Assembly: GCA_003663415.1 (NCBI GenBank)
Contig: QMZY01000070.1
Location: forward strand, 1-5,293
From: Candidatus Aenigmatarchaeota archaeon
Lineage (GTDB): Archaea; Aenigmatarchaeota; Aenigmatarchaeia; QMZP01
DNA length: 5,293 nt
Direction: 5' to 3'
The position numbers were made by a program, and so were the translations under genes. Position 1 is the stretch's first letter. Every line of letters starts with the position of its first letter. Of the stretch, positions 4,501-5,293 are shown one piece after another. Below the pieces are notes generated by a model. That model had not been told where the DNA came from. It was given only the letters and a program-made list of their open reading frames with translations, and did not search any database.

Positions 4501-5293
4501 TGTAGTTCAAGTTACTGATACTGCTGCCGACACATTAGATATAGAAGTTACTGACGCTACTTATAATGATGATGATACTGAAGGTAATTTGGTTATTTCT
4601 TCTTACGCCTTAGACCACTTTGTAATAACTCACGATAATTCCGCCACTGCCGGAGTAGCTGAGACGATTACTATAACAGCAATTGATACCCAGGGCCAGA
4701 CTAAAACTGACTATGTAGGTACAATTACTCTGGATACAAATGGAGACCCTGATTCTATATCTTGGTCTCTTCAGTCAGGCCGAGGTATTTTTTCTGACGG
4801 GGGAGGAGGTTCGGATACAGCCATCTATACTTTTAATATTAACGATAACGGCCAGGCTAGTTTTAGTTTTACTGACACTAAAAAAGAGACCGTGGATATA
4901 GACTGTTATGATGGGTCTATTTATGATGATGATACTGAGGCCAATATGGTAATTTCTCCAGCTGGTTTAGACCATTTTGTTGTCTCTCATGACGGGAGTG
5001 CAGTTGCCGGAGTAGCTGAGACAGTTAGTGTTGCTGCTTACGATGCTTATGATAACCTGAAAGATGACTACACCGGCCAAATCACTCTGGATACTAACGG
5101 CACAGCCACCACGATTTCCTGGTCTTTAGTTTCAGGTTCAGGCACTTTTACTGACGGTGGAGCAAGTTCAGACACTGCCACCTACACTTTTGATTCGGCT
5201 GATAATGGCAGTGCTACCTTTTCTATAACTGATACTACCCAAGAGACTATTGATATAGATGTTTCCGGCAGTGGTAAAACCGACGATGATTCT
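1484..5293 (+). CDS. Large secreted multi-repeat protein (C1q-like, FN3-like and Ig-like domains), 3' end outside the window
   Basis: The frame is open for 1270 codons from ATG 1484 to the last base, with no stop and no frameshift. An in-frame TAG at 1475-1477 makes this ATG the first possible start. Residues 1-30 form a signal peptide, so the protein is exported. Next come three jelly-roll repeats resembling C1q/TNF domains (about 46-185, 186-333, 334-476), three FN3-like repeats (477-586, 587-696, 697-807), one bacterial Ig-like domain (about 808-925), and Ig-like repeats starting at 926, 1045 and 1164. No enzyme motif is seen. Such stacks of beta-sandwich domains normally build cell-surface or extracellular stalks and adhesins; that role is inferred. 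The anchor or secretion domain would be in the missing C-terminus. The protein is rich in Thr, Ser and Asp and poor in Cys. Transcription probably starts from the sigma-54 promoter at 1395-1410. Near-identical DNA blocks inside the repeats point to recent internal recombination. Confidence 0.92.
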   Translation, partial: MKQNNSQLKYSLVKAVLLLLAMAGSYLAWAADGDKAIYREATGLEDITTTVTDLSWDTTVTQDSEFSLDGSKISVDLSSGGHYLVLYNVALESSGGTYRSEIQTWLNLSGTNLSYGRASGYIRRSGGTDETWPFGVAVIYASAGADLKVQAQRTDDNSATVRRRANESGLMLIKLPDSWDYARIKETGGGQTFTSSSWTAFSWDTNEELDTDSFSHSGDTANITLKTAGHYLVTVNIHMQTSSTNRTNAEMRLTLDGSEIPGTRTTAYLRGLNSTNDHNVVYAGIIETSSANQVLNVECRREAGATITTIGGNCGITIVKLPDYADYIRLTKTVNQAVDGTDDPITWNSEQEKDTNSFSHSTSTNSERITVQQAGDYLFLSSFYAYSSSSANVRLYPHWQWRKNGSKFSYGSSGKYNRGRNGALSSGNALGIIAHNLSSGDYIDVVNTDESTGTNADCQFQANRVGLQGVNIDSLFDTTPPNNPTACSGWDTSAKANSLTDGVWQNSYNSAYFEWSGASDDKTGVSGYSVYWGTDSNGEPGTTQEQTETFYDAGTVSSEGIYYLRVRTFDNWGNYSEPVTLFTFKYDATAPSNPASASAWQTSLKVNSINDDTWQNSDDTPYFEWSGATDATSGVSGYSVYWGTDPNGEPGTTQEQSSVSYGEVSSAGEGVFYLRLRTFDVAGNYSSAQTVFTFKYDATAPSNPSAPASCWDSSSKTTPISDNTPQNSDDTPYFEWSGATDATSGVSGYSVYWGTDPNGEPGTTQEQSNASYDVTTPTGNATYYLRVRTFDNTGNYSSPLTLFTFIYDNQKPTVTIQVSPNPTGAIAAGNLQFTLTFSESMDTSTSPTVSYDPAGPTGSQSVSTNGSWSTTTYTNDTYTVYNDNAITSSTGDGTATITVSGAKDIAGNTMDADTDDTFTIDTAIHHFKITHDGQGLINVAEDVTITAKTQGGNTVTDYTGTITLSTLGESGEVSWSLKSGSGTFTDGGASSDTATYTFDSADHGEVVVQVTDTAADTLDIEVTDATYNDDDTEGNLVISSYALDHFVITHDNSATAGVAETITITAIDTQGQTKTDYVGTITLDTNGDPDSISWSLQSGRGIFSDGGGGSDTAIYTFNINDNGQASFSFTDTKKETVDIDCYDGSIYDDDTEANMVISPAGLDHFVVSHDGSAVAGVAETVSVAAYDAYDNLKDDYTGQITLDTNGTATTISWSLVSGSGTFTDGGASSDTATYTFDSADNGSATFSITDTTQETIDIDVSGSGKTDDDS
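1619..2911 (+). repeat. Three tandem C1q/TNF-like jelly-roll domains in the large protein
   Basis: Residues about 46-185, 186-333 and 334-476 repeat one pattern. A Trp-containing strand (LSWDT, FSWDT, ITWNS) is followed by an Asp/Ser segment (SEFSLDG, DSFSHSG, NSFSHST), then a G-(H/D)-Y-L core (GGHYLVLYNV, AGHYLVTVNI, AGDYLFLSSF). Copies 1 and 2 end in IKLPD or VKLPD; copy 3 ends in RVGLQGVNI. The GxYxF/L core, a mid-domain strand with a Gly-turn, and the final strand resemble the C1q/TNF fold, known for trimer formation and ligand binding. The copies are well diverged at the DNA level, so this duplication is old. The fold assignment is by pattern only. Confidence 0.55.
3326..3450 (+). repeat. 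125-base near-identical block, first copy (FN3-like repeat 2)
   Basis: This block matches 3659-3783 at 124 of 125 bases, with only T3334 against C3667 different, at an offset of 333 bases (111 codons). Synonymous sites are also identical, so this is recent DNA copying and not only protein constraint. The sequence on both sides diverges at once. Confidence 0.9.
3659..3783 (+). repeat. 125-base near-identical block, second copy (FN3-like repeat 3)
   Basis: Partner of the block at 3326-3450. It codes for the same run from QNSDDTPYFEW to GEPGTTQEQ. The offset keeps the reading frame, so exchange between copies changes domain number without breaking the gene. Confidence 0.9.
3905..4258 (+). other. 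Single bacterial Ig-like domain between the two repeat arrays
   Basis: Residues about 808-925 form a unit that occurs once. It begins KPTVTIQVSPNPTGA, continues LQFTLTFSESMDTSTSPTVS, and ends with ATITVSGAKDIAGNTM and a TFTID strand. The FSE.MDTST and A.D.AGN.M motifs are typical of bacterial Ig-like (Big/SbsA-type) domains in surface proteins. It links the FN3-like array to the 119-residue array. The domain call is by motif only. Confidence 0.65.
4424..4488 (+). repeat. 65-base identical block, first copy (Ig-like repeat 1)
   Basis: This block is identical base for base to 5138-5202, at an offset of 714 bases, exactly two repeat periods. The middle repeat at the matching place (about 4781-4845) is clearly different. 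It encodes SGTFTDGGASSDTATYTFDSA. Confidence 0.9.
5138..5202 (+). repeat. 65-base identical block, second copy (Ig-like repeat 3)
   Basis: Partner of 4424-4488. The match ends at GATTCGGCTGA, after which the two copies diverge (GACCAC against GATAAT). The identity includes synonymous positions. Confidence 0.9.

Larger units (their letters stand above)
4259..5293 (+). repeat. Three Ig-like repeats with an exact 119-residue period, last one cut by the window end
   Basis: Copies start at residues 926, 1045 and 1164 with HF(K/V)I(T)HD or HFVVSHD, giving two periods of exactly 119 residues (357 bases). Each has a VAE(T/D) strand, a D.TGTITL-type strand, SWSL.SG.G.F(T/S)DGG, a (D/T)TA.YTF strand, and a closing TD(T)..(E/D)T(L/V/I)DI segment. 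Junctions are acidic: NDDDTEGN, YDDDTEAN, and TDDDS at the window end. The pattern resembles Ig-like filamin/Big-type sandwiches. The third copy lacks its last 12 or so residues here, and more copies may follow. Confidence 0.75.

Overview
The window holds three protein-coding parts on the + strand. They are the 3' end of a sigma-54-dependent regulator gene (1-248), a complete REP-associated tyrosine transposase (RAYT) gene (313-1185), and the first 1270 codons of a very large secreted repeat protein (1484 to the window end, still open). No rRNA, tRNA or CRISPR array is visible.

Organism: the sequence is bacterial. The Fis-type C-terminus of an NtrC-family regulator, a -24/-12 promoter, a cleavable signal peptide and long secreted proteins built from Ig/FN3-like repeats suggest a Gram-negative, possibly environmental or uncultivated lineage. 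From memory, Omnitrophota-like bacteria carry proteins of this style, but nothing here fixes the taxon.

Region by region: (1) The regulator gene stops at 246-248, inside the first copy of a 44-base palindromic repeat (244-287). (2) The RAYT gene follows. It is visibly more A+T-rich than the large gene and is closed by a second copy of the same palindrome in the same orientation (1198-1241). The two copies differ at 4 of 44 bases. The unit 244-1241 looks like a RAYT/REP module. (3) A non-coding stretch (1242-1483) carries a very good sigma-54 promoter match (1395-1410) with exact -24/-12 spacing, then a 5' leader with a possible hairpin and a purine-rich ribosome-binding-like stretch. (4) The large gene encodes a signal peptide, three C1q/TNF-like jelly-roll repeats, three FN3-like repeats of 110-111 residues, one bacterial Ig-like domain, and three Ig-like repeats with a period of exactly 119 residues, the last one cut by the window end.

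How the parts may work together: an NtrC-family regulator gene next to a gene with a sigma-54 promoter suggests that the regulator controls the large surface or secreted protein, with the RAYT module inserted between them. The palindrome copy about 160 bases upstream of the promoter is also at a typical enhancer distance, so it could have a second role. These links are inferred from layout and were not tested.
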